From contig JASKMD010000333.1 in assembly GCA_030144725.1 (NCBI GenBank), positions 26,001 to 90,000 of the forward strand: a DNA stretch of 64,000 nt, read 5' to 3'. The position numbers and the translations under genes were made by a program. This DNA is from Haematococcus lacustris. Lineage: Eukaryota > Chlorophyta > Chlorophyceae > Chlamydomonadales > Haematococcaceae. Shown piece by piece: positions 1 to 12,158 of the stretch. Under the pieces are notes generated by a model. That model had not been told where the DNA came from and searched no databases. It was given only the letters and a program-made list of their open reading frames with translations. How positions within the stretch are numbered: the first letter of the stretch is position 1; every line of letters begins with the position of its first letter.

Positions 1-1110
<1,110 letters not shown>

Positions 1111-1194
1111 GTATAAGGTCAGGTCAGGTCAGGTCCAGATCCTGATCCAGGTCTAGGTCCAGGTCCAAGTCCAGGGTCTAGTCACCACCATCAC

Positions 1195-1937
1195 TTGCCT
1201 GGGTTGGAGTAATGCTGCTGCATGGCCACCGCCAGCTGCATGGAGTGTGCGTCGATGGTGTTGGCGTCACCCGCCAGGTTGATGCTGCCCAGCTCATGCA
1301 GCTTGGCCAGCAGCGCCTGGTTGCTGGGGTCCTCAAAGGCTGGCATGAGCATGGGGTGGCGGTGCCGAACAAGGCGCCGCTGCAGCTGGTTGTAGCATGT
1401 CTTGTAGTTGGGGTTGGCGAAGAACTTGCAGAAGTCTTTCAGCTGCCTCAGCATCGCTGGGTCCTCGCAGTCAAGGGGCAAGGGAGGGCCAGTGGGTTCT
1501 GCAGGTGCAAGGGCTGCCAGGCGGGCGCTGCAGCGCCTTGGGGGGGGCTGCGTGACTGGCTCAGGTTCTGACTCTGACTCCGAGTCAGACTGTGGCTCTG
1601 GCTCAAAGTCACAATCTGACTCGGAGTCAGAGTCAGTGTCACACTCCATGCTGGCAGGCTGCGCAGGGGCAGACTGGGCAGGGGCCCGTGGGGGTAGGGG
1701 GGGTAGGGGGGGAGCATCAGGGGGTTGGGGGGGCTGCACGGCTGGAGGCTGAGGGGCGCTGGGGAAGCCCGGGGTAGGGTAGCCCACCAGGCACGTCAGA
1801 AAAATGCGCAAGACAAGCAACGACGCGATCACGCGGAGCTGGGAGTGGATTTCAGCCCGCAGCCGGAGGTGCTCCCGCAGCTTGCGCCTCGTCTTCTTGC
1901 CCCCGCGCAGCACTGCGCCCTCGGGGACCTTGATGAC
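1195..1937 (-). CDS. Fanzor-like element, N-terminal region exon
   Basis: One long exon opens after a CATGCAG acceptor at about 1938. It codes for VIKVPEGAVLRGGKKTRRKL with a basic helix, one hydrophobic stretch (VIASLLVLRIFLTCLV), a Pro-rich segment, an acidic Asp/Ser/Glu run (CDTDSDSESDCDFEPEP) and a C-terminal globular-looking part containing DFCKFFANPNYKTC and LVRHRHPMLMPAFEDP. It closes at NPGK, where either a GTGATG donor (exon end 1195) or the in-frame TGA at 1191-1193 would end it. The same strand carries the element's 5' terminus at 2146-2300 and another Fanzor-like exon at 1-279, so I read the three as one gene. The hydrophobic stretch might be a membrane segment, which would be odd for a nuclease. 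No catalytic motif lies in this exon. Confidence 0.5.
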
Positions 1938-2145
1938 CTGCATGACCAAGCACAGTTGCCATTTTGACAGGCCAAGACAAAAGGCGGGGACACAAACAGT
2001 GCGGGGACATATAAGGCGGGGGCGCCACCTGACGTCTGCGCGTGGTCCTACCATCCCGACGCTCCTGTCGTTGCTTGCCTTGACGGGAACGAGACGCTGC
2101 GAACAGGAGCGACGGGTTATCTCACAGCGCGTAGCTCACAGTCGG

Positions 2146-2300
2146 CTAGGGACACGAACCTTTCTGTTTCTTGTCGCTACCCTTCCGCTTCTTCTTAGCC
2201 ATCACGCGATGCGCAGTGCGACGGGCGGTGGCCTTTTCAAGCAATTTGGGTTTCACGGGAGATTCATGGAGGGATGTCAGCATGGGAGCATCAGGGCCCC
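2146..2300 (-). mobile_element. 5' terminus of the Fanzor-like element, with basic N-terminal peptide
   Basis: On the minus strand an ATG at 2281-2283 starts a 45-codon frame (stop 2146-2148) beginning MLTSLHESPVKPK and containing VMAKKKRKGSDKKQKG, a strongly basic nuclear-localisation-type sequence. Nearly the same DNA recurs at 3570-3657 and 10972-11078, and its first part, diverged, at 46380-46440, always at one end of a Fanzor-like fragment. It therefore marks the 5' end of that element family. A GT donor (GGTAGC) inside the basic run could splice it to a later exon; which one is not clear. Confidence 0.6.
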
Positions 2301-2339
2301 TGCAGACGACGTCTTGTCACAGCCCTGATTCAGGGGGTT

Positions 2340-2643
2340 GGGCCAGGGCTGCAATGATTAGTTCAGCCAGGGCAGGGGGGGGGGGGGTAGGGGCAGCACC
2401 AAATCCTCTCAAGCCAGGGCTGCAATGATTAGTTCAGCCTTAAGCATTGCGCTATTTCTGGGGAGCCTATCCTAGGGAGCCCCTACACTTTTCCACAACC
2501 AGGTAGTGACTGGTGATACTGTATCCGTTTGCCTGCATCGTACCCGCCTGCTTTAACAGCCTGGACAGGAGCTGGCAGTAGACGCTTGAGCTAAGGCGGG
2601 GGGGGGGGGGGGGTAGGGGCAGCACCAAATCCTCTCAAGCCGT
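2340..2643. repeat. Direct repeats with long G-runs
   Basis: Two blocks are duplicated. The block GGGCTGCAATGATTAGTTCA (extended) appears at about 2345-2375 and 2415-2446, with a related copy at 3659-3680. A poly-G run followed by TAGGGGCAGCACCAAATCC appears at about 2375-2412 and 2597-2641. The rest of 2300-2980 shows no gene that I can support. Confidence 0.7.
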
Positions 2644-2986
2644 GACATCATGTGTTGAGGTGTGTGTGCAAGTGTGCAGCACACATGCTGTGCACTTGGC
2701 GATTTGCAAGGTCCACCCTTCACAAATGGAAGGCGTGTGAGCAAGAACTTGGGGGATAGTGGCTCGAGCCAGCAATGCAAGGTACACACCAAATCAGCAG
2801 AGCTCTCTAGCTCAATACAGCAGGCCATTGAAGGGTATGAGCTCGTAGCTTGATCTACTTCCAGGGACTCCTGAACCAGTGGCGTCACAGCATGACGCGA
2901 CGTTACTTTCTGATTTTTACGCACTTTTCGACAATTGACCACATCACGACATAGTTCTGTTATACGGCTGTCGTACGGCACGGAAG

Positions 2987-4998
2987 ATGTTCGCCCAATC
3001 CTCCATCAAGGTTGGCACACCGCATCGGGGGCGCGGCTCCCGCTCGGGCCGTCACACCCCCTTTGCGTTGGATAGCGTCCTTCGGCCAGTAGCTGCCTCA
3101 GCCACTAGGAGATCAGGAACGACACCAGCTGACAAAAGTGGTGTGTCACAGCTCCTCCTGGGATTGACCACCGCGGCTCTCACCGCCACGACACTGCTAG
3201 TCCCAGGTAGGTTTTCACAATGAGCACCTTACGAGCAAGCCTGCAATGGCAGGCAACAAGAACATACAGGTAGCCCAAGGCATGTGCATGATGCTGTGCA
3301 GATGTGGCTCATGCAATTGGGACACAGAAAATCGCGGAATGGGCAGGTGCGCTGACCAGCAGAATGCATAGACACCACCAAGTGTATGATTAGTCATCAT
3401 CCACCTTCTTGCATATGTGCCTGGTGTAGCCCTTTGCAGTGCTCCTGCTGGGTAACCCTGCCTTTTTGATCTCTGGTACTCAACCCCCTTGTCCCTCATT
3501 AGGGCCTCCATTTGAGCCGGATCAGTAGTACCCACTAGCAACCACTAGCAGCCACTAGCAGCCACTACTGGACTGCGCAGTGCGACGGGCAGTGGCCTTT
3601 TCAAGCAATTTGGGTTTCACGGGAGATTCATGGAGGGATGTCAGCATGGGAGCATCCCCAATGATTAGTTCAGCCTGAAGCTGGTATCCTATCTCTGGTA
3701 CCTATGGGAGTGCAGAAAGGTGGAAGGGAGGCTCTGGTACTCAGTCATCCCTTGTGGTGCAACTTTGCCGTTGCAGCTTCAGGGCTGATATTCAAAGACA
3801 CTGTGGAGGTGACGGCTATTGATGACCCCGAGGGTGGGTTGCAGCCCAAACATATTGCACACTCAGGTTGCCTAGTTTTTCTGTCACTTGCCCCATACCC
3901 CAGTGATTTTGCTTCTTCCTTTTACAGTGGACGGCTTGACTATCTACATCAGTGACTTCAAGCGCAGCATTGTGGACAAGCTTGCCAAAGACTTCTTCAC
4001 AGAGCCCTCACAGGTGCCTTGCCTTGCTATGCACTCTTCAAGGAGAGTCTCGTGTGCATTATGGTAATTTATAATACTATGTGTTGCTGTAACACCTCTA
4101 CAACAGCTGTATCGTCATATATGTTTAGGTGCATGGCTGTTCACTACCATGTTGTGACATTGCCTTGCCTCCATCTGACACTTACTATACTTCAGAGCAT
4201 GTTTGCCTACTCTTCCGTGCTGCAATTGAACAGGCTGTCAGTGAATGCCCCTTGCAGGCATCCCTCAGCTGTGGCATATCAGGCCCAGTTGCTTTCAGGA
4301 AAGGAAGCCCTGATGAGCTGGGTGGCATTGAGGGCAAGGAAGTGAGTGCTATGTAGTTTTCATCCTTACCTGTATCACATACCTGTGAAGTGCCCTCGCC
4401 TCACCCTTTCGTCATCCCTAAAACCCTGATTGTTGATTGTGTTTGTGCTTACATCCTAGACCTACTAGCACAGACAATCATCCAATCAATCAATTAGCCT
4501 GGGGTGTGGAGGTTTGCTGCAGGTCTTCAGTGAGCAGAAGGGTCAGAACCTGTTCAAGAACAAGACTCTGAGAGTCAGGTGTGCTGCAAAAGCCAAACCT
4601 GCTTCCATTGCATTGCAACCAGGCTGTGCCCAGCACCATGCACATTAGCCAGGTAGACCATTCACAGGTAAAGAGGTGCCTCTAGTTCTTGTATTGTTTG
4701 TTGATGCAGGAGAGTGTACGACCCTAAGCGCAATAGCGTGGTTTACGTGGCATACTCCACCCGTCTGAACAGTGCATCGGTGAGTTGCAAGCGCAGCTGC
4801 ATGTTACAACACCCATCCAGCCACCCAGCCGCACCACGCGTATGTAACATGCAAGTGTCATCCTGACTTGGACTCTATTGAAACTGCGTGCAGGATGAAG
4901 GCAGTGTGAGCTCTGGCAGGTACCGAACATCGGTGTGTGTGGTGAAGCTGCCAGATAGTGTGCTACCAGCTCCCCAGCTCCTGACATCCGAAAACTGA
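2987..4998 (+). CDS. CreA-family protein, probably plastid-targeted (7 exons)
   Basis: Seven phase-consistent exons (2987-3206, 3777-3833, 3928-4013, 4258-4341, 4523-4578, 4710-4779, 4894-4998) give about 225 residues. Residues 1-70 are Ser/Thr/Arg/Ala-rich with a hydrophobic end (LLLGLTTAALTATTLL), as in chloroplast and lumen targeting peptides. The mature part follows the CreA family: IFKDTVEVTAIDDPEG, then VDGLTIYISDFKRS, EPSQASLSCGISGPV, VFSEQKGQNLFKNKTLRVRR and VYDPKRNSVVYVAYST. Bacterial CreA is a small periplasmic protein of unknown biochemical role. The ATG at 2987 starts the only long upstream frame and fits a targeting peptide. The start was not tested further. The gene converges with the minus-strand gene ending at 5214. 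Confidence 0.85.
3484..3657 (-). mobile_element. Miniature (MITE-like) derivative of the Fanzor-like element
   Basis: This 174 bp unit lies in the first intron of the CreA-family gene. Its left part (CCCCCTTGTCCCTCATTAGG onward, to the repeated CAGCCACTAG) matches the element's 3' end at 9999-10065 and, inverted, 53520-53597. Its right part matches the 5' end at 2210-2300. Nothing lies between, so it is a two-ended miniature with the coding region gone. Confidence 0.75.
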
Positions 4999-5213
4999 GT
5001 GTCCTTTGTCTGCCACCATGAGTGGTCACCACCATGGTGTGCTGTTGGTGGAAGAGCTAGGGAAGGCATGGTGATCAGGTACAAATTGTGAGGTAAGATA
5101 CAAAGATGCATAAATGCCCAGGTCAATTATACTGGCTGGGATGGAAAACCTCCCATGGGGAGTGTTTGTGGCCTGATAGCTTGTCCACAGAGCCAGGACC
5201 CATGCGCAAGGCA

Positions 5214-5805
5214 TCACATCATCATGACCTGCGAACACATCAGACACTTAGTATGGCTCTAGCGCTGGTGCCTCCTCATGCATAGCTGGCATGGAGAGTT
5301 GCAATGGGTGTCATCCACTCACCTGAGCAATGCGGGCCTGGAAGTCTGCAAGTACTCGTTGTAAGCGCTGGAGCTCAGCATCAAGGCCTGCTTTCTCTAC
5401 TGTTGCAGTGCCAGATGTTGCTGAGATGGCTTCCAGCATACCACTGACATCCTGCAGCCACACAGCACCATTGGCCATCTTTGCATGCCGATGTAGAGGC
5501 TCTAGTGGGACAAACTGTGTGATTGAAGCAACATCATGATATGGACAGATTCATGGGAGACTGTGCAGAGAGCATGTGTCGGACCTGTTGGATAGACGAT
5601 GCATGGGGGAGGAGCAAACCAGACAACAGCTCCTGCACAGGCATCTGCGTAGCAACAGCAAGTGGGACTGAAGCTACTGCAGAAAGTGTACAGGCAATGA
5701 AGTCACTGCGTGCGTGAATACCTCTACTTGCTGCTTTACAATTTGCACCAGGACTGGGAGGTGTTGAGAATCCTCGGGCATGTCGGGCTGCTGCTGGCTG
5801 CCGCT
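5214..5805 (-). CDS. Unknown small protein, minus strand (5' limit uncertain)
   Basis: Three exons read well on the minus strand: about 5805-5585, 5514-5323 (64 codons, phase 0) and a tiny last exon 5228-5214 giving VMMM and a stop. The first carries SDFIACTLSAVASVPLAVAT and ELLSGLLLPHASSIQQ. The second carries FVPLEPLHRHAKMANGAVW, then DVSGMLEAISATSG and a predicted helix AELQRLQRVLADFQARIAQ. The frame is open upward to about 5805, where a TGA appears; no convincing ATG was found, so an upstream exon or non-obvious start is likely. The Ala/Ser/Val-rich N-terminal part could be a targeting peptide. I do not recognise the family. The start lies head-to-head with the coiled-coil gene. Confidence 0.5.
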
Positions 5806-6062
5806 TTCATAATGGCCCTGCACATCAGTGTGTTGTGCGTTCTCCGGTGGGCGGTTGCACTATGAAAGGCGCCAGCAGCAATGTGTGGGGTGCTGGGACG
5901 GGGATGTCCTTCACCGTCCTTCACCTGTCCTTCACCGTCAACAGGATAGCTCATCTAAACAGTGGCGCGCACGCCGTGCCAAGGTGCCGAGGTTTGTTTA
6001 TGGTGGCGGGGGCTCTGCTTGCGACCAGCTGTCGATTGTCCTGACCCTACTATCTATGCGGC

Positions 6063-8739
6063 AAGCGGAGACTGCCAAGAGAGCTGAAAGCCATCAAGCA
6101 GCGGTCACGCACTATAGCCGGATCACGGTCACTCTCGCTATATTCAAACAACGTACCGCTCTCTGTAGCCTTGGCCTCGGCACCCTTGGCATCATCCACC
6201 CCTGCATTTCATTCCTGCCGTATTGCACACACAATGCGGACTGCACCCTGCCGATATCCCACAATAGAGGACGGCTGCCCAAGTCCGTTCAGCCTGGCTG
6301 ACGGGACTGCAACATGCACAACACCAGCATCTGTGCGCAGCGACTTCAGTAGTAGGCACCCCGCTGCTCGGCTTGGGGCCACTACCCTGTTGGAGGCCTC
6401 GCTGCTGCTCGGTCAGGTCTCGCCAACACCACGAGGTCGCTGCAGCCGCTTCACTAAACACGCTGCCTCCCGCAGCGCGGCTGTCAGGCGGATGTTGAAC
6501 AGCATGAACAGCAACCCACTATTCTCGCAATCCGATTCCCCTGCTGACCTTGGGACGCGGCTTGCCGGCCAGCCGGCCAGGAAGGAGCAGCAGTCGCCCA
6601 CAGTATTTCCGCGTCCGGCCTCTATCTTCAGGCTGCAAGCAACATCCGTGTCGACGCATGCCAAAGAGGTGGTACGTATGCGCAAGTGTTCGCACGTTGT
6701 ACAAGAAACCAGTGTCACTAGGGTTGAACATGCCACTCTACGTTACTGTGCAGGCCACTCTGGACTTCAGCACTACATCGATGGCGTGTGGCTGTGGGAA
6801 GGAGATGTCCCAATTGTACCAACTCCTCGGCAGGGAAATGCAAGCTCGGCAACAAGTTGAAGAGCTATCACGGGTGAGTTGGTGACAGTCAGCTGCAAGA
6901 CAATTCTCTGCCTGCTTGAGTCGTAGGCACGATGCTTGATGCCACCTGCTTGTGGTTGTGCTTTTAACCCAATGGCCAACAAACCGGCGCGGTCATGTCG
7001 TGTCAGGACCTGGAAGACGAGTTATTGATGTGGCGTGACACCGCTCACTCCACTGATCAGCAGCTTCAGCACCTTACCTTGCACAAGTAAGTGATGTTCA
7101 ATCTGGCGAGCTGGGCAAACTTGAAACTCTGTTGTGCCTTCAATTCAACCTGTCATGCTGTCAATTTGGTTGAAGGAGTTTGGCGCCAGCCTGGTGCATT
7201 TGGCTAAATTTTCACAAACATTTGGCTGACTTGGTTTGTTTTGACAGGGAAAGGACTCATAATGAGAATATTGAGCTCCAGGCAAGGCTGATGGACACCG
7301 CTGGGGAGGAGCAGGCATTGCGAGTTGCCCTCCATGCCCACCACGCAAACACTGGGGTCGGGGCCGCCCCAGGCTCCATCTGCTCCGTGTGCAACCTACC
7401 ATTGAGCTGCTCCAGTGTGGGGAGTGCTGATGGACCTGCAAGGTCTCGCAACGCAGTTGCTGGTGCTTACAGAAAGCAAGAGGATGAGCATGCCACTCGC
7501 CCATGCATGATGACAGGCCTGCCAGACCCCAGAGCTGCGCCCTGCAACTGCAGCCCTGCACCCCCACTGCGCCTCCCCCCACCCAGCAGCCAGCAAAAGT
7601 CGTCCCCGTCCCAGCCCCCCACACCCGGCACAGCTGCCTATGCCTTGCCTGACATGGCTGGCACCGTGACACGGCCTAAAGCCTCAGCTGCCAGCCATGA
7701 TGGAGACGCTACACCAGCAGCTGCAGGAGTGCCCGCCGGCACCGTCCATCCCCGGTCTCTTCTTCCAGAGTTCACTGACACCAAGACAACCTGCTCAGCA
7801 GCACAGGACGCCAGCACACCGTTCTCACTGCGCTGCAAGGCCCCGCCCCACAAGCCGCTGTACAGGAGCCGCAGCAGCAGCTGCTGCGAGGCCAGCGACC
7901 ACAATGGCTGGGGGATGACTGCCAAGGTGGCTTCGCTGGCGGACCTGGAGGCTGAGAACATGCAGCTGGCACGCCTGCTGGTGTCAAAGGCCCTGGAGCT
8001 GGCGGAGCTAAGGGAAACCCAGGTGAGGCATTAGCTGACACAGGGTGGGTGGGCCAGGCACCTCACTGCTGTGACCCTCATTCCTGCTTGTCAAGAGTTA
8101 TTGCAGTTGCTGTTGGGGCTTGGCCCCGGTGGACACCTGAAGTCAGCGTGCACTGTGTATTTTGTTAGGGCGAAGTTGCACACAGGCGGAGTTAGGGCGT
8201 AGTCAACATTTGCCTGGGAAACCTTCCTGCTCAACATGGTCACATAAGGCTTGGCTGGGTGGACACCTGATGTCAACATGCATGGCGTCTTGTGATGTTA
8301 AGTAGCACCATGAGCACTTTCACTGCCACCTTTATCAATTGCCTGAGAGGGACTGTTCCTTGGGCGGCAATGGTGTTCTGGATCATCATTTGCACATCAG
8401 GGCGCAGTCAACACCTGCCTGGAAAACCTTCTCAACCTGCTCAACATGGTCACGTAACACTTTGCTGCACCTTTAGTGGTGTAGATGGCCCCACGCCTCA
8501 GCTGCCGCCTCGACTGCTGCCTGCGCTGCTGCCAGAGCTGCTGCCTGCTGCCACTGCAGGACAAGGCTGCTCATGAGATGCACGCTGTGTTGGAGGTCAA
8601 CATGCGCCTGACTGAGACAGTTGACCGGCTCATGGGGGAGCTGGCTGCTCTCAAGCCCACAGAGCCAATTGTCACTGGGCCCAGCAGCTCAGCAGTGTCC
8701 AGTACTGGGCGGGGTATGTGGGGTTGGGGTTCCAAGTAA
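6063..8739 (+). CDS. Coiled-coil protein of unknown function (5' end uncertain)
   Basis: Five exons join in phase: about 6063-6671, 6754-6873, 7007-7086, 7248-8022 and 8560-8739 (TAA). The first is Ser/Ala/Arg-rich and disordered (LPRELKAIKQRSRTIAGS, MLNSMNSNPLFSQSDSP). The others carry heptad-like helices: SQLYQLLGREMQARQQVEEL, EDELLMWRDTAHSTDQQLQ, ENIELQARLMDTAGEEQALR, LADLEAENMQLARLLVSKAL and LEVNMRLTETVDRLMGELA. A C-x2-C pair (ICSVCNLPL) sits in exon 4, followed by a long Pro/Ser/Ala-rich linker. A scaffold or cytoskeletal role would fit, but no family is recognised. An in-frame stop at 6042-6044 means that the start is in a further upstream exon or just after it; no initiator was chosen. 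Confidence 0.6.
8188..8460. repeat. Intronic direct repeats
   Basis: Within the last intron of the coiled-coil gene a block containing GCCTGG(G/A)AAACCTTC and CTGCTCAACATGGTCAC occurs at about 8188-8246 and again at 8398-8460, about 85-90% alike by eye. A GGTGGACACCTGA(A/T)GTCA motif is also doubled at about 8129 and 8260. No terminal inverted repeats were seen. Confidence 0.6.
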
Positions 8740-9998
8740 AGGCAGAGCGAGTGTTGTGCAGCATTGCATAGGTAGCAGCTTTGAGTAAAGGTGCTGTTGC
8801 GCGACATTCCCAGTTCAACTGGAGGTACCTGTTGTGGTGTTGGCTGCTGGCACAGACCTCCACAACCTTGCACACATTGCACTTCCACTGCATTAGACAC
8901 AGCGACATCCCGTCATGCACAAGCCACTGCTTCGACATGAATGCATTGTTACCGACTCATTCATTTGCACATGTGGTCGTCATAGTAGACAGTCCGGGTA
9001 TGCTGATGCTTGACCCATGCCCTTTGCACACTGCTACTTGTTGGGCTCAGTTCAGTGCCTTGTATTGTACTGCGTGCTGATGTGTAGGCAGGGGTAAGCT
9101 TGGATTGTGGGTAGCCAGGAAAGAACTCATGCATGCTGATGTGTGTGCAACGTCCTGCTGAAGCTATGTAGGCCCGGCAATGAAGGCCCCAGTGAGGGTC
9201 GAGGTGCTGATGACAACACAGTTTAGACATGCAGTGTAGTGCTTGTCAGGCTGCACAGGCGACCTGTGACCCTGGGGCAACTTCTCCTCCTGCTACTGAT
9301 GCCAGACGTCCTGACACGTGACATTGTCTGATTCCAAGTGCTGGTTCCACTTCAGTGCCAGTGGTACATGGGCTCCTGGGAAATAAGTTTGCATGTGATT
9401 TATCGTACATAGCGCATGTCAGTGTAAGGAGTTCTTGTGTGCATGGCAACTGTAGTACAAGATGGGAAGCTGAGCTGCCCAGCGGTTGACGGCTCAAACA
9501 GCTCGACATCACCCACGTTGAAAACGCCTGACGTAGGTGACCAAGTCATTATGCATAGGCCAGTGTTACCTTACACCGCCCCTCTTCAGCACATTATTCC
9601 CCTACTGCGACCTACAGCCGGTAATAATACCTGATTCCGTAGCGATGTTGGCAGGAAAGCAATAGTTCAAGGATTGTTTGTTATTGCGCTACAGGCTGCT
9701 GGACTTGTGCCCACCCCTCTTTAGCATTATCACTGCCGGGCGGTAACAGCTGACATGCCGGTACCAGCTGACATGTCTGCCAGGCGGTACCAGCATACAC
9801 CTCTATCAGCAATCATACACACGCTCAGTGGCTCACGGCAATGAAGGCCCGAGTGAGGGTCAAGGTGCTGATACAACCATGTTCCAGCCGCCAACGAGCT
9901 AGTTCATCCCAACTCCCAGCAATGCACTCCATGGCTCTGAAGGGTGTTTGAGGTACACTGCAATGCTGGCCCAAGCGCACTTCCCTTTCTGGTAGCAG
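8740..9998. other. Intergenic region with two solo element ends
   Basis: No gene is supported here. Two copies of the 3' end of the second Fanzor-like subfamily stand alone: CGGCAATGAAGGCCCCAGTG onward at about 9178-9212 and a near-identical copy at about 9838-9873. The same sequence closes the element at 15690-15723. A short repeated GGTACCAGCTGACATG-type motif lies near 9745-9790. Confidence 0.55.
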
Positions 9999-11078
9999 CC
10001 CCCTTGTCCCTCACTAGGGCCTCCATTTCAGCCGGATCAGTAGTACCCACTAGCAGCCACTAGCGGGATTATACTAGTGGGCAATAGTGATCCGACTCAA
10101 ACAGTGTTATTGGGCTGTGTGGAGTAAACCCAGTGCACATGGCACATGAGCCCGCCTACCACCTACACTATTGCCTGACCCGAGGGCTATCGTGTAGAGT
10201 TGGCATGACCTGCATGCACCAAGTGTAAGCTGATAACAGCTCAACAAAAGGGGGCACACACTACTGTGCCTCAGCAGGCTGCTGCTGCTGCTGGGCCTTT
10301 GGTGGTTTGTCTCGCAGCCGCTTGTAGCCCAGGCCAGGGTACTCCTTGCCCTTGGCTGGCAGAGCTCCCTGGTCTGGCCAGTAGCACAGCTCCAGTGGAC
10401 GCCACCTGCTCTCCCCGATGCGCTGCATGTTGAGCGCTGCATTGCAGTCCCTGTCCAGCCACCTGCCTGGCTGTGATGCTGGCTTGGCTTTGGCAGCCTT
10501 GCCTTCGCCTTTGCCCTCAGTGGGCTCAGCTGCCCCTGGCTCAGCCTTGGTGCGCTTGCTGCGCTGGGCTGGCTGGGGAGTGCTGGGCCCTGGCTCTGAG
10601 GCTGCTGGCTGTGTGGCTTCCTGGCTGCTGCGTGGGGCCTGTGGGGGCTTGCGGGGGGGTACTACTGGGCACCACATCATGCCCCGCACTGGCTGGTCAC
10701 GCTGTTGGCTCCAGGCTGGCCGCAGCAAGCGCTGTTCCACCTGCCCTGCTGGGGCTTTCCAGCCTGCGGGTCTTGTGGCACTGAGTGTGTTCAGCTCCAC
10801 CTCACAGGGCTGCTTGCCATTCACTGCTGAGCTGACCCGGGTGGTGCGGTGCTCATCCACGAGCACCACCCTGCCCCGCAGCTGGTCTGTGCCCCTGGGC
10901 CTGCACACCACCTTGCGGCAGGCACGCAACACCGCATCAGCACCCCACCCTCCCCCTGTCGGCTAGGGACACGAACCTTTCTGTTTCTTGTCGCTACCCT
11001 TCCGCTTCTTCTTAGCCATCACGCGGGTTTCACGGGAGATTCATGGAGGGATGTCAGCATGGGAGCATCAGGGGGTAG
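9999..11078 (-). mobile_element. Fanzor-like element, internally deleted copy with intact C-terminal frame
   Basis: The copy has the family's 3' end (CCCCCTTGTCCCTCACTAGG onward, 9999-10065), a conserved 3' non-coding segment (about 10065-10260), a C-terminal coding frame (stop 10261-10263, open up to about 10950) and the 5' terminus with the basic KKKRKGSDKKQKG peptide (10972-11078). The junction near 10962 joins GADAVLRACRK coding directly to the 5' terminus, so RuvC-I and the N-terminal exons are deleted. The element reads on the minus strand. Confidence 0.7.
10261..10947 (-). pseudogene. Fanzor-like nuclease, C-terminal half
   Basis: The minus-strand frame reads GADAVLRACRKVVCRPRG, VVLVDEHRTTRVSSAVNG, a short linker, VRGMMWCPVV, then about 70 low-complexity residues (Pro/Ala/Ser/Lys, with KRSKRTKAEP), and GRWLDRDCNAALNMQRIGE followed by RWRPLELCYWPDQ, and ends PAEAQ-stop. 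In TnpB/Fanzor proteins the order is a VDEfrTS segment, zinc ribbon, then RuvC-III RDxNAAxNI, which this follows. The Asp of RDCNAA is the expected third catalytic residue. The Glu of VDE is a candidate for the repositioned RuvC-II glutamate reported for Fanzors. The zinc ribbon keeps too few Cys to bind zinc in the usual way. The N-terminal half is missing, so the copy is non-autonomous. Confidence 0.65.
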
Positions 11079-11399
11079 GGTGGCAATTGCCACATGCCAG
11101 CCAGTCAGACATTACCTTAGCGTCAAACCGGGCTGTTGTTTCACAACTCGGGTCGGATGGGCGGCTGCAGCGACGATTGCATGCCACATAATGGCTCAGA
11201 TTCACATGTCCACTTTGAGAGCCGACTGATTATCTATTCACGGCTGTACATCAGCACAACCTCTCCCACCAGGAGTCTATTTCCTATCACTTGGACCGCC
11301 TGAAGCCCTTGCTATGCCCCCTGTCACAGGCTATGGTGTAGGCTTTCTGTTAGCAGCAACTAAGTAGCCCTGTTTCACTACGACAACACCAATGTCTCC

Positions 11400-11990
11400 T
11401 AACGCAGCCTGAAGTGTGCAGCGCCCTGCATGTCCGCCCGGCCCAGCTTGACCAGGCAGTTGACCAAGACCTGCAGTGCAGCACACCCGAGCGCCATCAG
11501 GGTCAGCTCAATTCTGAACAGCCCCCAGCCCTGTGGGGAGGAGCTGGACAGCAGCAAGCCCACCAGGCCTGAGGACTGGAAGCCCAAGCCGGGTCAGGTG
11601 CAGAACTGCTTGTTGCGGTAAGCCTGGAGCAAGCGGTTTGAGGCGCCAGTGCGGGGGCTCATGTGGTGCCCTTGGCTGGCCCAGGCCACCCCTGGGGACC
11701 TTGGCAAATGGGTGGACAGGGACTGCAATGCAGCTCTCAACCTCCAGCGGGCAGGGGAGAGCAACTGGCGCCCACTGGAGCTGTGCAGGTGGCCACACCG
11801 AGGAAGACTTTCAGCCAATGGCAAGGAGTACCCAGCATTGGGCTTCAAGAAGCTGCGAGACCAAGCCCCCAAGGCACAAGCCCAGCAGCCTGTAGCACAG
11901 TAGTATGTGTGCCCTAGGCAATGCTTAAGCTGTTGCTTACATCAGAGCATGTGTTTCATGCCAACATTGATCGCCTGACCTGCGCAAGTG
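11400..11990 (+). pseudogene. Diverged Fanzor-like C-terminal copy with in-frame stop
   Basis: The plus strand from about 11430 encodes IRVSSILNSPQPCGEELD, then WKPKPGQVQNCLLR, a TAA stop at about 11619, then in the same frame AWSKRFEAPVRGLMWCPW, QATPGDLGKWVDRDCNAALN, WRPLELCRWPHRGRLSANGK and a terminal VAQ-stop at 11901-11903. Compared with the copy at 10261 it lacks the long low-complexity linker, since only about 13 residues separate MWCP from VDRDC. This may be the ancestral arrangement. The sequence after the stop (to about 11980) is a weak match to the conserved 3' segment. It lies just beyond the last exon I could find for the SKA3-like gene. Confidence 0.65.
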
Positions 11991-12158
11991 GGTTGGGCTA
12001 GGAAATCAGGTATTGGTACTGGCTGTAGGTCGCAGTTACTCAGTTCGGATTACAGACAACACAGCCCCTACCCATTACCCGTTAGTATGGGAATAATGTG
12101 CTGTATTACTGCCACTCCCCCACTGTCCCACTGCCCGCCAGGCACCTGCCCCACTCAC

